A DNA stretch of 64,000 nt from a candidate division BRC1 bacterium ADurb.Bin183 (GCA_002070185.1 MWCT01000006.1:5001-69000), one strand, 5' to 3'; shown: positions 53,993 through 63,320, counted from the stretch's first letter. Made by a program: numbers and translations. The notes: generated by a model from the sequence alone, not told the origin.

Positions 53993-54790
53993 CTAAGAAT
54001 TTCTATTGGGAATTTGAGAACGTTTAAAGGGTTTATGATCCTCGATACGTCCAACTCGTCCAATGTGAATATACTCGCGGAGAACCTTGCCCCCGCTGTC
54101 GCTGAAAAATTCTGTGGCATATCCCACGCCGTTTGACTGGGATGAAAAATATTTCAACCCTGTGATTTTGTTCGAATCATCCCGCTGCCATTCGATAAAT
54201 ATAACCGAATGCCCCGAACCGTTATTGCGCGAGATGTCCATAAAATCGCCCGTCTTTGCCTCCTCCCAGTTATCAATTGCTTGACCCAGACCATAATACA
54301 CAATTGCCTCGCGAGGGCTATCCCCCCTCCCGACAACAAACCAAATAAGCATCATATTGAAAAGATCCTCCCAAGACATCCCATTAAAGTCATCCGGGTT
54401 GATGCCTTTTTGTTTGTTCCTAATTTGCATAGCACGAAAAAAAATCTCAAAAGTCAGACCGCAGCAATTGCTGCATCGCGTTTGATTGGGATGACCGCGG
54501 GCAATAATTTTACCGCGATAAACCAGATCCTCTGTCACGCCGTTATAAATGTCATATTCATTCTTTTCCCAACGATAGGGATAAGAACCATCCGTCGGAT
54601 ACGCGCCAATCACATGAAGAACATAAGGGTTGAGCGCGCCGTCTTCGTCTTCCTGAATCTTGGTGTTTTTTGCCAGATAGCGAGCAACAGGGGAGTGTGG
54701 AGCGGCGCAGCCGATTAACAGCAAAGCAACGCCGCAAATCAATCCCTTGATGAATAACCGAACATGATTTGAAATTCGAATACTACTCAT
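53993..54790 (-). CDS. Lipoprotein with possible Cys-His hydrolase domain
   Basis: A 265-residue exported protein with a lipobox (LLLIGCAAP, Cys about 28). The body contains CSNCCGLTFEIFFRA, a buried-looking Cys before a helix, and later GSGHSVIFIEW, a His on a strand, followed by TGLKYFSSQSNGVG. This order resembles NlpC/P60 or CHAP-type papain-fold peptidases, but the family is not recognised, and the hydrolase idea is a weak inference. Its ATG lies within the end of the dockerin-like remnant, with no SD. The 52764 gene follows after 17 bases. Confidence 0.72.
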   Translation of the reverse strand: MSSIRISNHVRLFIKGLICGVALLLIGCAAPHSPVARYLAKNTKIQEDEDGALNPYVLHVIGAYPTDGSYPYRWEKNEYDIYNGVTEDLVYRGKIIARGHPNQTRCSNCCGLTFEIFFRAMQIRNKQKGINPDDFNGMSWEDLFNMMLIWFVVGRGDSPREAIVYYGLGQAIDNWEEAKTGDFMDISRNNGSGHSVIFIEWQRDDSNKITGLKYFSSQSNGVGYATEFFSDSGGKVLREYIHIGRVGRIEDHKPFKRSQIPNRNS

Positions 54791-55068
54791 TGAGAATTAG
54801 CCAGACAAGATCCGCTACATCAACAATACCATCTCCATTAAGATCCCCAAATAGGGCTCCGCGCTTTTGAGAATCGAGTCAATAATTTCGTCGTGTATGA
54901 CGGCGTCGGCGTTAGCGCGGTAGTAGCATTAAGAACACCCGCCTCATCTGGAGAAAACTCGTTATCAGAGCCGTCCAAATCCCCGTATTTCCACGGACCG
55001 CCGGTCATTCTGAATCGGAAGCAATAATAAAACCCCGCAATCAACACACCACGAAAAGACTTTATCAA
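54783..55068 (-). pseudogene. Frameshifted remnant of a secreted protein with dockerin-like C-terminus
   Basis: Three frames on the minus strand join into one sensible protein tail. The first gives YYCFRFRMTGGPWKYGDLDG and NEFSPDEAGVLN, the second ANADAVIHDEIIDSILKSAE, the third GDLNGDGIVDVADLVWLILN and then a stop at 54783. The last two parts align with the end of the 1473-residue protein at 57627 (DEDIADHILNRR, then DLNNDGKIDVADLICTF). No single frame covers it and only about 95 residues remain, so it is a truncated relic with two frameshifts. Assembly error is the alternative. Confidence 0.65.
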
Positions 55069-55365
55069 CGTTCCGCAAAAATTTTATTTATATAAAATGA
55101 ATTCTACCAAATTTGATTTTTTGCATGTCAAGCGTCTTGTTGTATAAGCCAGCCGCTGAACAGAGCCATGTCATTGCCTAATATATATTTTTGAGTTAAA
55201 GGATGCTTCGGATAAACCTAATATATCTTGTGGCGTCGCAGTAACTGCCCTTGCCTTGCTTCTATCAAACGCGGCGCCGTCATTTCTTAAACGAACTCAA
55301 AATTTTTCATCAAAAAAAATAAAACGGTATTGAATCGAGAATACAAAAAATATTTGTGGAATTAT
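55069..55365 (-). other. Intergenic region, nothing recognised
   Basis: About 300 AT-rich bases between the relic and the 55366 gene. A + strand frame of about 50 codons without a start (about 55192-55333) is open, but matches nothing I recognise. No hairpin, tRNA or repeat was seen. It may hold the eroded upstream part of the relic. Confidence 0.4.
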
Positions 55366-56175
55366 TTAAATTAACGATGCGAGCCCATTCAGGCGCATCA
55401 AATTTTTTTCAAGAACGTCCTTCAAAACAGGACTATATGTGAATATCTCATCAAAGGCGCGATGAAAAAAATAATAATCATCAACAAAAGAAAAGGCAGT
55501 ATTAACATCCTCAACACATACCGCATCGCTCTTTTTTCCCCATGCCAATCCCGCCGCATACATTCTGGCAATGGCGCAATAAAAAATCAGATAACCATAG
55601 CAAAGGCGCATCCCCATTTCTTTGCGAAGACTTCCTTTTTGTATATGATTCCTAACCCATGCCTCTGTCGCCTCAGAAAAAACATTTTCCCCGTTTTGAC
55701 TTTTTAGATTTTCCAAAGCCAAATAGGGAAACGCCTTTTCCAGCGGCGCCATTTTGATTTTCCCCGCCTTAAACAAGTGGCGCAAATATTGAGTTATAAC
55801 GAAAACCACTCCCCCCAGATTTGAACGATGTTTGTGCGGTTGATTGCGGGCGGCGATTATTAATCCTGTCAACATGCGGCATAGCCCCTCGCTCTTTTTT
55901 GCCTTTGCCGCAATCCGCAGCGGCGTGCCATATTGGTTATCCTTCATCAATTTAAAAAAAGCCGCCATAACCTCATCGCGCGGAACTTTGGCATTAATCT
56001 CGTCTGAAAAAAGCGAATTTCGTAGCAGCTCCAGCCAGACTGCGCCCGCAATGAATCTATCTTTCAAAGACGCCCTCTCGCATTTCAGAAGTTCAAGAAG
56101 CGCGGCTTCTATCGAATCTGCCTCTTCTATCGAAAGCGGCATCCCGCAATCTAATATAATAGGTTCCTCAGACAT
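55366..56175 (-). CDS. Hypothetical cytoplasmic protein
   Basis: A 269-residue protein, not recognised. It is largely helical, with no signal peptide or membrane segment and no cofactor motif. Segments such as VWLELLRNSLFSDEINAKVP, NQYGTPLRIAAKAKKSEGL and MRLCYGYLIFYCAIARMYAA suggest repeated helical hairpins, perhaps a HEAT- or TPR-like solenoid. Codon use looks like that of the neighbours. Its ATG faces the radical SAM gene across a 112-base divergent region, with only a weak SD (GGATAA). Confidence 0.65.
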   Translation of the reverse strand: MSEEPIILDCGMPLSIEEADSIEAALLELLKCERASLKDRFIAGAVWLELLRNSLFSDEINAKVPRDEVMAAFFKLMKDNQYGTPLRIAAKAKKSEGLCRMLTGLIIAARNQPHKHRSNLGGVVFVITQYLRHLFKAGKIKMAPLEKAFPYLALENLKSQNGENVFSEATEAWVRNHIQKGSLRKEMGMRLCYGYLIFYCAIARMYAAGLAWGKKSDAVCVEDVNTAFSFVDDYYFFHRAFDEIFTYSPVLKDVLEKNLMRLNGLASLI

Positions 56176-56287
56176 ATTTTACATTATCCGCAATTACTCC
56201 ATGTTTGAGTCAAGAATGATTGTTGACTCATGCCCGCTCAAAAAACTATCAACTATTTATAAATGAAAAGAAAGGAGGTATCTTCAG

Positions 56288-57478
56288 ATGGAAGAAAAAC
56301 AGGATGCAAAAGAATTAAGCCGACGAGAATTTTTGCGTCTGGGAATTGAATCTGCCGCGGGGGTTTGCGCCTTCTCCCTGTTTTATCATCTGGGCGTATC
56401 TCCGCTAAATGCCGCTCAAACCCCGGCGCCCACGCCGACGAGTCCATCCGCCGATATGTTCAATACCGACGCCCGCTGGTGGGAAACCGCCGGAAGGGAC
56501 AATATTGTTCGATGCGCCTTATGTCCCCATAATTGCACCGTCCCTGACGGCGCGCGCGGATTGTGCGGTGTGCGCGAAAACAGGGGAGGGAAATATAAAG
56601 CGCTTGTATATGGCAGACCAGTGATACAAGCCATTCACATTGACCCAATCGAAAAAAAGCCGCTCTTTCATTATTTGCCCGCCGCAAAGGCGCTTTCCTT
56701 CGGCACGGCAGGTTGCAACTTTATATGCAAATTCTGCCAGAATTGGGATCTGGCTCAGTCTAAACCGGAGGCGTTTAAATCGGAATACATATCCCCGAAA
56801 GAAATGGTCGCTCTCGCAAAAGAAAAACAAACGCCTGTGATCGCCTGCACCTATAATGAACCAACCATATTCGCGGAATATGTTTATGATGTGGCTGTGG
56901 AAGGCAATAAAGAAGGCATTAAAACAGTGATGATTTCAAATGGATTTATCAATGAAAAACCCCTGCGCGAACTTTGCAAGGTGCTTTCTTCCATAAAAAT
57001 TGATTTCAAGGCGTTTACAGAAAAATTTTATAAGGAAACCTGCGGCGGCGAAATGGCGCCTGTCATGAACACCTTAAAAGTACTCAAAGAAACAGGCATC
57101 TGGTTTGAAATGGTAACACTAATTATCCCCACATTAAATGATGATGAAAAAGAAAACAAAGAGATGTGCCAGTGGATTATCAAAAATGTAGGTCCGGATG
57201 TGCCCATCCATTTTTCCCAGTTCCATCCCATGTTCAAACTCATGAACCTGCCCCGCACTCCGCTTGAGACTCTTGAAAAATGCCACACCTTCGCCAAAGA
57301 GGCGGGCATTCATTATGTTTATCTTGGCAACGTCTGGAATCATAAATACGAAAACACTTTCTGTCCAGTTTGCGGCAAACTGCTTATCAGACGGCAGGGA
57401 TATTTTACAAAAATCGAAGGACTCAAAGAAAACATGTGCTCCGAATGCGGCGAGAAAATTGCCGGCGTCTGGGGTTAA
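56288..57478 (+). CDS. amrS: AmmeMemoRadiSam-family radical SAM enzyme with twin-arginine signal (AmrS/PflA-like)
   Basis: A 396-residue radical SAM protein. The cluster motif is GTAGCNFICKFCQNWDLAQS (C-x3-C-x2-C). An N-terminal Cys motif CALCPHNCTVPDGARGLCGV and a C-terminal zinc ribbon (CPVCGK, CSECGE) are typical of the AmrS subfamily, which accompanies AMMECR1 and Memo proteins in a system of unknown chemistry. Before them lies a Tat-like signal, SRREFLRLGIESAAG with a hydrophobic stretch (about 10-40), followed by a Thr/Pro linker. It may thus be exported or tethered. AMMECR1 and Memo are not adjacent. The SD AGGAGG is strong. Confidence 0.9.
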   Translation: MEEKQDAKELSRREFLRLGIESAAGVCAFSLFYHLGVSPLNAAQTPAPTPTSPSADMFNTDARWWETAGRDNIVRCALCPHNCTVPDGARGLCGVRENRGGKYKALVYGRPVIQAIHIDPIEKKPLFHYLPAAKALSFGTAGCNFICKFCQNWDLAQSKPEAFKSEYISPKEMVALAKEKQTPVIACTYNEPTIFAEYVYDVAVEGNKEGIKTVMISNGFINEKPLRELCKVLSSIKIDFKAFTEKFYKETCGGEMAPVMNTLKVLKETGIWFEMVTLIIPTLNDDEKENKEMCQWIIKNVGPDVPIHFSQFHPMFKLMNLPRTPLETLEKCHTFAKEAGIHYVYLGNVWNHKYENTFCPVCGKLLIRRQGYFTKIEGLKENMCSECGEKIAGVWG

Positions 57479-57626
57479 TCACGGCAAACTCAAATTGTAG
57501 CCTCTCATCTAAAAATAAATACATCATATTGTATAATCGGTTAAAATTAATTATAATTTGCTTGACTTGCAAAAAGCAAAATCATTATTTTCTAGCCTTG
57601 ATAAATTGAAAACAGGAGGTCGAAAA

Positions 57627-60600
57627 ATGAAATCAAGGTCATTCATTGCAGGTCTATGTTTGTGCCTCGTCTTCCTTATCTCCCTACCCATCATGGCGCA
57701 AAATGCCGTTGTAGAACTCTGGTTCAGCACATCAGAGGAAAATCTTATGGAAAAATCAAAAGGCAAAGGCGCGTCTTTTACGCATGGCGATGTCCTTGCC
57801 TGTCCGTTATATCCGACATTCGGACCCACCCGCGTTGCCTGCTACAATCTGGACCTTCTCAACAAATTCAATTATAATAAAGAAATTGAAAACTTCGGAC
57901 TTGATGCCCTCGACGTTCTTGAATGGAACAGATTCCCTCGAGAAAAATTCCCGCACCTTGTCGCCTTCTCCACAGAAATACATCTTAATAAAAATTTGAA
58001 GGATCCATCCGATGGCGACCTTCTCTTCAATGACGGCTCCTTTATCACCAATAGGCAGTTAATAGAAACATGGCTTATGTGCGCTTACCCAGATAACTCA
58101 TTTGAAGAACTTGACCTCAACGGCTTTCGGGATTTTGGACTGGATGCCGTTGACGTGATCCCGCTTTCTAAATGCCCCCTCCAAAAAGGATATTTTGGCG
58201 AAAATGCCGCTAATGGATTTGGCAAACTTTTTGCAGTATCCTTTTCCACAGAACGCGATATTGTAACCTATAAAGGACAAATCCTCGCAACAGCAGGCGA
58301 TTGCCTTACTGCCGACCCTTCCTGCTCTTCATTTCTTGCGCCGTTCATTATCAAAAATGCCAAAATCACCATTAAACATCAAAAAAACCAGCAGGAGCCA
58401 TTTGATGCCGGGCTGGACGGACTCTTTCGCCTTTCTGCAAACCCCGATGAATCTCCCTACTTTGAAGAAACCGATTCAAATTGTCTGCTTACCCAATTCT
58501 TCAAAGATACCGGCATCCTGAACTCTATCGAACAGAAGAAGCCCGCCAGTGATGAAAAAGCGCCGCCCGATTTAGAACCTCTTGACGATGGCGCCGCCAA
58601 TGGAGACCTTCTTCTTGATAATCCCGCAAAAATCATCCTAACCAACGAGATGATCACTCAAGACCTCTTTGCGCCGAACCCCTGGCCCGGCGATCGCGGT
58701 TTGGATGCCATTGATATTACAATCATGACGCTTGAAGGACCCACTCCCACTCCCAAGCCGACCCGCACTCCCAAACCAACCCCAACGCCAACCATGACGC
58801 CCAAACCTACTCATACCCCGAGACCAACCCCAACACCCAGGCCGACACGCACCCCGAGACCGACCTCAACACCCAAACCGACACTCACCCCGATGCCAAC
58901 CATGACGCCCAAACCAACCTTCACCCCGGTTCCTACCCCAACGCCAACGATGACGCCTAAACCGACCCCGACCCCCATTCCAACCACAACGCCATCACCC
59001 ACTCCTCCGCCCATTATCGGTCCGCTTTGGAATTTTGACCTCCACAACTTCACCAATAGCCCTGTCAACGATATGGAGATGATACTCTTCGATGTCAATC
59101 CCAAAGACATTAAGGAATTTTACATAGGCGGATGGGGACCTCCCTTTGATAAACTCATAGGCACATGGCTGGAATGGAAATCAAAATACCCGCTTATGCC
59201 GGGAGAATATTCACACTTTGGCATCTCCGTTGATCCCATCGCTCAGCCGGACATCATGGAAGTCACTTGGACGCGCGATGGAAGACCTGTGAATATTAAC
59301 TATATGCCAATTCATCAATGGGTGGCAGACCGCGATTTGGTAATTCACATCATAATTAATCCGTATTACGGCACCCCCCGCCTCATTCAGCGCTCATGGG
59401 CGGTTGCCCCCTTCTCGCTTCCGCTTGATGACATGCACCGCAATAATCCCGCCCTGAATAAACTGCCGTGGGAATGGGAAAAACCATTCATTCTTGAACC
59501 GGGAGGAAAAAGCCCGGAGTTGATTATTCCCAACGAAACAAACGACCCCATCTTTGTCCGTTATGATGTCATGGACTCGGTCGTCGGACCCATCGCCGAT
59601 GAAACGATTCATGGCGCTTTCATTAACCAGATTATCTTCGGAGCGGGAGCGGCGCCGATCCTTGAGACGCTCAACAACTTTGACCTCTTGAACAACACAA
59701 AATACCCAGTCAATGACCTCCATATTTTCCTCCGTAAAACCGAACCACAAAATATCCGCAACTTCTACACTGGAGGCTGGGGCAAACCTTATGTTATGCG
59801 CAAAGCCATTAAACTATTATGGAAAGGCAAGGAAATCCTGCCCTGTAATTACGTCCATTTTGGACTTCGCATAGCCGCAGGAGTTATCCAGCCGACCGTG
59901 CGCATGATTATTTGGACATACAACGGACAACCGGTTGGAAGCATCCCCTTCCCATGGATGAAATGGGATGCCTCGCGCCCCGGTGTTGTCAAGAGTGTTA
60001 TCACAGCTCCAGCCAATCCAGAAATCGTTACTGTGGATAGACGCATCGCACAAGGACCCTTCGTCCCGCTCAAACTGCTCGATAAGGATAGCGAACCGAT
60101 TCAGGCGATGACATGGGCGCACCTCCGCGGCGACCCCGTCCGTGTGGGACGCCCCGGACCCATCCTCATGGATCCCTTCTTTGACATTTTCTTCGACATT
60201 GCGCCCAATCCGAGAGGCGTTACCGGCGGTCCCTATTTCGCATCCCTGATTCTCGATTACACCGTGCGCCGTTCGCCGGATAAGGAAACCACCCCTTCGC
60301 TCAGAATGATTTCCGAGTTCGATTACAAATCAGGCAGCACGCTATTCAACTTTGATGTCTGGAATGAAAGCGACAGCCCGATTAATGACTTGGAACTATT
60401 TCTTGACGGCGCAACAACTACAAGCATTCTTTATGCAGCTGGCGATTGGGGCAAGATTGAAGATCTGATAGATGGCGTGGTTGTTTCCTATGACCGCTCC
60501 GCCAGATGGGAGCCCGCCAAGCCCGCCGATTTCAATCTCGCATTAAAAGGGCGCGCCAAGCCGATGCTTGTTCAGTCCGTCCTGACCCTCGATGGTAAAG

Positions 60601-62048
60601 AAGTTGCTCCCATCTCAATCCCATGGAACATGATGTCGGCTTCCTTGCCTCGTCAGTTCTCAAGCATTCTGCGCTTGCCCGACTCATGCAGCGAACCGGT
60701 GGTTGTTAAAAGAGAATATGCATTCGCTAAAACCCCGTTCCTCATCGAGGAGCTCAATTCCCTCAATCCGTCAATCGAAATGCTTTCTTGGGAAAAGGTC
60801 GAAGAGGATCCCATTAAAATTCACCCGCATATTCCCAGCGACCCGCTTCAATTGAACATCCCCACGAGCGCCAAAGCCGTTCTTTTGCGTTACAGCGTGT
60901 GGAATTTTGACGGTAAACACATCGCAAATATTTTGACACAGGCAGTTTTGGCGGATGATATCGGCGCCCATTTATTCGTCAGCGAACAGCATACCAACAT
61001 CCAGATTGGCGCCGTTCCGACTCTTGCTAACGGCTTGATACTGGCTTTTAAGGAAATCTCCTGCTCCGATGTGCTTGCGGCGCCCCAGCCTTTTTGGTTC
61101 ACCGGCGGTCTGATCCGCCCCGCGTCATACATCGTCTGGGCAAACCCAAGAGGCATCTTGCCGCCCGGCGAATCCGCTCACTTCGGACTCATCCTTGCGC
61201 CTCAACACGACGGCAATACCGTATTTGCAAGGTCTCTTAAAACAACCTTTGCCGGAACTCCCATCAACGAGCAACCCATCCCCTGGCCCCGATTCAATAT
61301 GTGGGACGAACTGGAACAGGCGATTATCCACAACGCGCCCATTTGCTTGGATGAAATCTGGGTTTCCGCCCGTTTTGGAAGAGCCGATGTATTTCTGCCC
61401 ATTGAAAACCTCAAACCCAACGACCCGTTATTTGAAGTGATAAACTTCATAACCCTCGAGGGCGAGCCGGAAGTTGAAGCTGATATCCCCGTTTCGGGCA
61501 ACAATAGTTCGGCGTTTATTCAGTATGATGTCAATCGCATCGGAGGCGACAAGCCCGTTGTTATCTTCACTAACGAATATGCGACAACGCCGACAATTAA
61601 CATCCCGCCGCAGTTATCCTTCATACTCCCCGCCAACGAAGAAGAGATAACATCCGGCACTTACACCATCAAATGGATAGACAGCGACCCCGATGACGAT
61701 GCCGAGATTAGCCTCTACTTTGACGAAGACGACACCGGCTTCGACGGCACGCCGATTGTGACAGGGCTGAGCGAGGATGACGAAGAAAACCAATATGAGT
61801 GGGATACGGCGCGTCTGGCAGAAGGGATTTATTACATCTATGGAATCATCAATGACGGCGTGAACCCGCCCGTGATGGTTTATGCCAAAGGCTCCATTAA
61901 AATCACCCGTGTTTCTGACGAAGACATCGCGGACCACATCCTTAACAGACGCGTCTTGGCGCCCGAGCGCCTCAAACTTGCAGACCTCAACAACGACGGG
62001 AAGATAGATGTTGCCGACCTTATCTGCACTTTCGTGAAGAGAAAATAG
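57627..62048 (+). CDS. Giant modular secreted protein with Thr-Pro linker, four repeats and dockerin-like tail
   Basis: A 1473-residue protein with a Sec signal peptide (residues 1-24, LPIMAQ). Residues 25-370 have four GLDA-like motifs (GLDALDV, GLDAVDV, GLDGLF, GLDAIDI) spaced about 80-95 residues apart. A Thr-Pro-rich linker covers about 372-461. Four related units of about 210-225 residues start near 468, 682, 906 and 1110 with strands such as NFDLHNFTNSPVND, NFDLLNNTKYPVND and NFDVWNESDSPIND, and share GEYSHFG/CNYVHFG/ESAHFG motifs. An Ig-like domain (about 1327-1428) precedes a single dockerin-like repeat (DLNNDGKIDVADL). It is probably a surface or matrix protein; no enzyme motif was seen. 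AGGAGG is the SD; the start at 57627 fits the signal peptide. Confidence 0.88.
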   Translation: MKSRSFIAGLCLCLVFLISLPIMAQNAVVELWFSTSEENLMEKSKGKGASFTHGDVLACPLYPTFGPTRVACYNLDLLNKFNYNKEIENFGLDALDVLEWNRFPREKFPHLVAFSTEIHLNKNLKDPSDGDLLFNDGSFITNRQLIETWLMCAYPDNSFEELDLNGFRDFGLDAVDVIPLSKCPLQKGYFGENAANGFGKLFAVSFSTERDIVTYKGQILATAGDCLTADPSCSSFLAPFIIKNAKITIKHQKNQQEPFDAGLDGLFRLSANPDESPYFEETDSNCLLTQFFKDTGILNSIEQKKPASDEKAPPDLEPLDDGAANGDLLLDNPAKIILTNEMITQDLFAPNPWPGDRGLDAIDITIMTLEGPTPTPKPTRTPKPTPTPTMTPKPTHTPRPTPTPRPTRTPRPTSTPKPTLTPMPTMTPKPTFTPVPTPTPTMTPKPTPTPIPTTTPSPTPPPIIGPLWNFDLHNFTNSPVNDMEMILFDVNPKDIKEFYIGGWGPPFDKLIGTWLEWKSKYPLMPGEYSHFGISVDPIAQPDIMEVTWTRDGRPVNINYMPIHQWVADRDLVIHIIINPYYGTPRLIQRSWAVAPFSLPLDDMHRNNPALNKLPWEWEKPFILEPGGKSPELIIPNETNDPIFVRYDVMDSVVGPIADETIHGAFINQIIFGAGAAPILETLNNFDLLNNTKYPVNDLHIFLRKTEPQNIRNFYTGGWGKPYVMRKAIKLLWKGKEILPCNYVHFGLRIAAGVIQPTVRMIIWTYNGQPVGSIPFPWMKWDASRPGVVKSVITAPANPEIVTVDRRIAQGPFVPLKLLDKDSEPIQAMTWAHLRGDPVRVGRPGPILMDPFFDIFFDIAPNPRGVTGGPYFASLILDYTVRRSPDKETTPSLRMISEFDYKSGSTLFNFDVWNESDSPINDLELFLDGATTTSILYAAGDWGKIEDLIDGVVVSYDRSARWEPAKPADFNLALKGRAKPMLVQSVLTLDGKEVAPISIPWNMMSASLPRQFSSILRLPDSCSEPVVVKREYAFAKTPFLIEELNSLNPSIEMLSWEKVEEDPIKIHPHIPSDPLQLNIPTSAKAVLLRYSVWNFDGKHIANILTQAVLADDIGAHLFVSEQHTNIQIGAVPTLANGLILAFKEISCSDVLAAPQPFWFTGGLIRPASYIVWANPRGILPPGESAHFGLILAPQHDGNTVFARSLKTTFAGTPINEQPIPWPRFNMWDELEQAIIHNAPICLDEIWVSARFGRADVFLPIENLKPNDPLFEVINFITLEGEPEVEADIPVSGNNSSAFIQYDVNRIGGDKPVVIFTNEYATTPTINIPPQLSFILPANEEEITSGTYTIKWIDSDPDDDAEISLYFDEDDTGFDGTPIVTGLSEDDEENQYEWDTARLAEGIYYIYGIINDGVNPPVMVYAKGSIKITRVSDEDIADHILNRRVLAPERLKLADLNNDGKIDVADLICTFVKRK
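58741..59008 (+). repeat. Thr-Pro coding repeat (linker)
   Basis: An imperfect 12-24 base in-frame repeat encoding units such as PTPTPKPTRTPK and PTMTPKPT. It is a flexible, possibly O-glycosylated linker within the 1473-residue protein, and is prone to length change. Confidence 0.9.
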
Positions 62049-62069
62049 GGTAATAGACACTCAACCTCT

Positions 62070-62103
62070 GGGCGCAGATTCAAAAATCTGCGCCCTTTTT
62101 TTA
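62070..62103 (+). terminator. Rho-independent terminator of the giant secreted protein gene
   Basis: A perfect 11-bp stem (GGGCGCAGATT / AATCTGCGCCC) with a four-base loop is followed by eight T. It lies 21 bases after the stop codon and ends the transcript before apt. Confidence 0.95.
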
Positions 62104-62211
62104 TTGATGAAATTGTTGAAATAAGTGTTGACTTCATAGGCGGAAATGCTGAAAGGATTTTCGTTTTATTATACAAAGTCCGCCTAATAAATTAAAAATC
62201 GGAGGCGTATT

Positions 62212-62727
62212 TTGGAAATTTTAAAAAAATACATCCGTGATATCCCTGATTTCCCCAAAAAAGGGGTCATCTTCAAAGACATCACAACATTGCTCAAAGA
62301 TAAAAAAATGTTCACAAAAGTCATCAGCGCCCTCGCCAAAAAATACAAACCGATGGGCATCGAAAAAGTCGTAGCAGTTGAAGCGCGCGGTTTCATCTTC
62401 GGCGCAGCGCTCGCCCATGCGCTCAAAGCAGGATTCGTCCCCGTGCGTAAAGAAAAAAAACTTCCCCACAAAACAATCAAAGAAACATACAAACTGGAAT
62501 ACGGCACAGACGTTGTTGAAATTCACGCCGACGCTTTGGAAAAAGGCGAAAAGGTTATCGTGATTGACGACCTTCTTGCCACTGGCGGCACCCTTTGCGC
62601 CGCATGCCAACTGGTGAAAAAACTCAAAGCGGACATCGTTGAGGTTGTAACCATCATTGAACTCTCTTACTTAGGCGGCAGGAAAAAACTTAAAAAATAT
62701 AACTACAATTCATTGGTTGTTTATTGA
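62212..62727 (+). CDS. apt: Adenine phosphoribosyltransferase
   Basis: A 171-residue purine-salvage enzyme that makes AMP from adenine and PRPP. VEARGFIFGAALAH holds the family's adenine-side motif and VIVIDDLLATGGTLCA the PRPP-binding loop. FPKKGVIFKDITTLL is the typical N-terminus. It starts at TTG 62212 behind GGAGG with a six-base spacer. The next gene's TTG overlaps its stop by four bases. Confidence 0.96.
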   Translation: MEILKKYIRDIPDFPKKGVIFKDITTLLKDKKMFTKVISALAKKYKPMGIEKVVAVEARGFIFGAALAHALKAGFVPVRKEKKLPHKTIKETYKLEYGTDVVEIHADALEKGEKVIVIDDLLATGGTLCAACQLVKKLKADIVEVVTIIELSYLGGRKKLKKYNYNSLVVY

Positions 62728-63320
62728 GCGATATTTCACAGGATAAAAAGAAAGTCCGTCTGGCGGTTAAAAGACAGATTAGCATTCTTTCAGATAGCTA
62801 TTTGAAAAACGCGGATAATAAAATTCGGGAGAACCTGTTAGCCCTTAAGGAATTCCAGAAATCGAAAACTGTCATGACGTACCTCTCCATCAAAGGAGAG
62901 GTCGAAACTCTGGAATTCGCCAGAGAGGTTCTCAAGCGGAAGAAAAGACTTGTTGTCCCAAAAGTGCAGACACATCCCAAAACTCTTCTCGCTTGCGAAA
63001 TAAATACCCTTGAGGAGGGGCTCAGCCCAAGCCGCTATGGCATCCTTGAACCTGTTAATGCGCTCATCCGGCAGGTTGACCCTTATGAGATTGAGCTCCA
63101 TGTCATCCCCGGCTTGGCGTTTGATAAAAAAGGTCATCGGCTGGGGCGCGGCGGCGGTTATTACGACCGATTTTTATCCGATATCTCGCCGAATGCAATG
63201 ACAGTCGGCGTTTGTTACGAATGCCAGTTTTTAGAATCCGTACCCTGCGATTCAAAAGACGTGCCGGTCCGCTGCGTTGTGACAGAAAGGGGAGTAGTTT
63301 ATCCGGCAGAGGGTGAATAA
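62724..63320 (+). CDS. 5-formyltetrahydrofolate cyclo-ligase
   Basis: A 198-residue enzyme that converts 5-formyl-THF to 5,10-methenyl-THF with ATP, returning stored folate to one-carbon metabolism. The N-terminal basic helix (KKKVRLAVKRQ), the central VVPKV and the C-terminal GLAFDKKGHRLGRGGGYYDRFL signature are present. The start TTG overlaps the apt stop; no SD is seen, so translation probably depends on apt. It precedes ackA by 41 bases. Purine salvage and folate are often neighbours. Confidence 0.95.
   Translation: MSDISQDKKKVRLAVKRQISILSDSYLKNADNKIRENLLALKEFQKSKTVMTYLSIKGEVETLEFAREVLKRKKRLVVPKVQTHPKTLLACEINTLEEGLSPSRYGILEPVNALIRQVDPYEIELHVIPGLAFDKKGHRLGRGGGYYDRFLSDISPNAMTVGVCYECQFLESVPCDSKDVPVRCVVTERGVVYPAEGE

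Noticed and set aside
58741-59008. Repeats that could suggest a CRISPR array
   Set aside because: The repeat is an in-frame Thr-Pro coding linker with variable units and no unique spacers.
61921-62048. Dockerin-like ends taken as proof of a cellulosome
   Set aside because: Only single EF-hand-like repeats are present, and no cohesin or scaffoldin was seen. Use as a surface-anchoring or sorting tail is equally possible.
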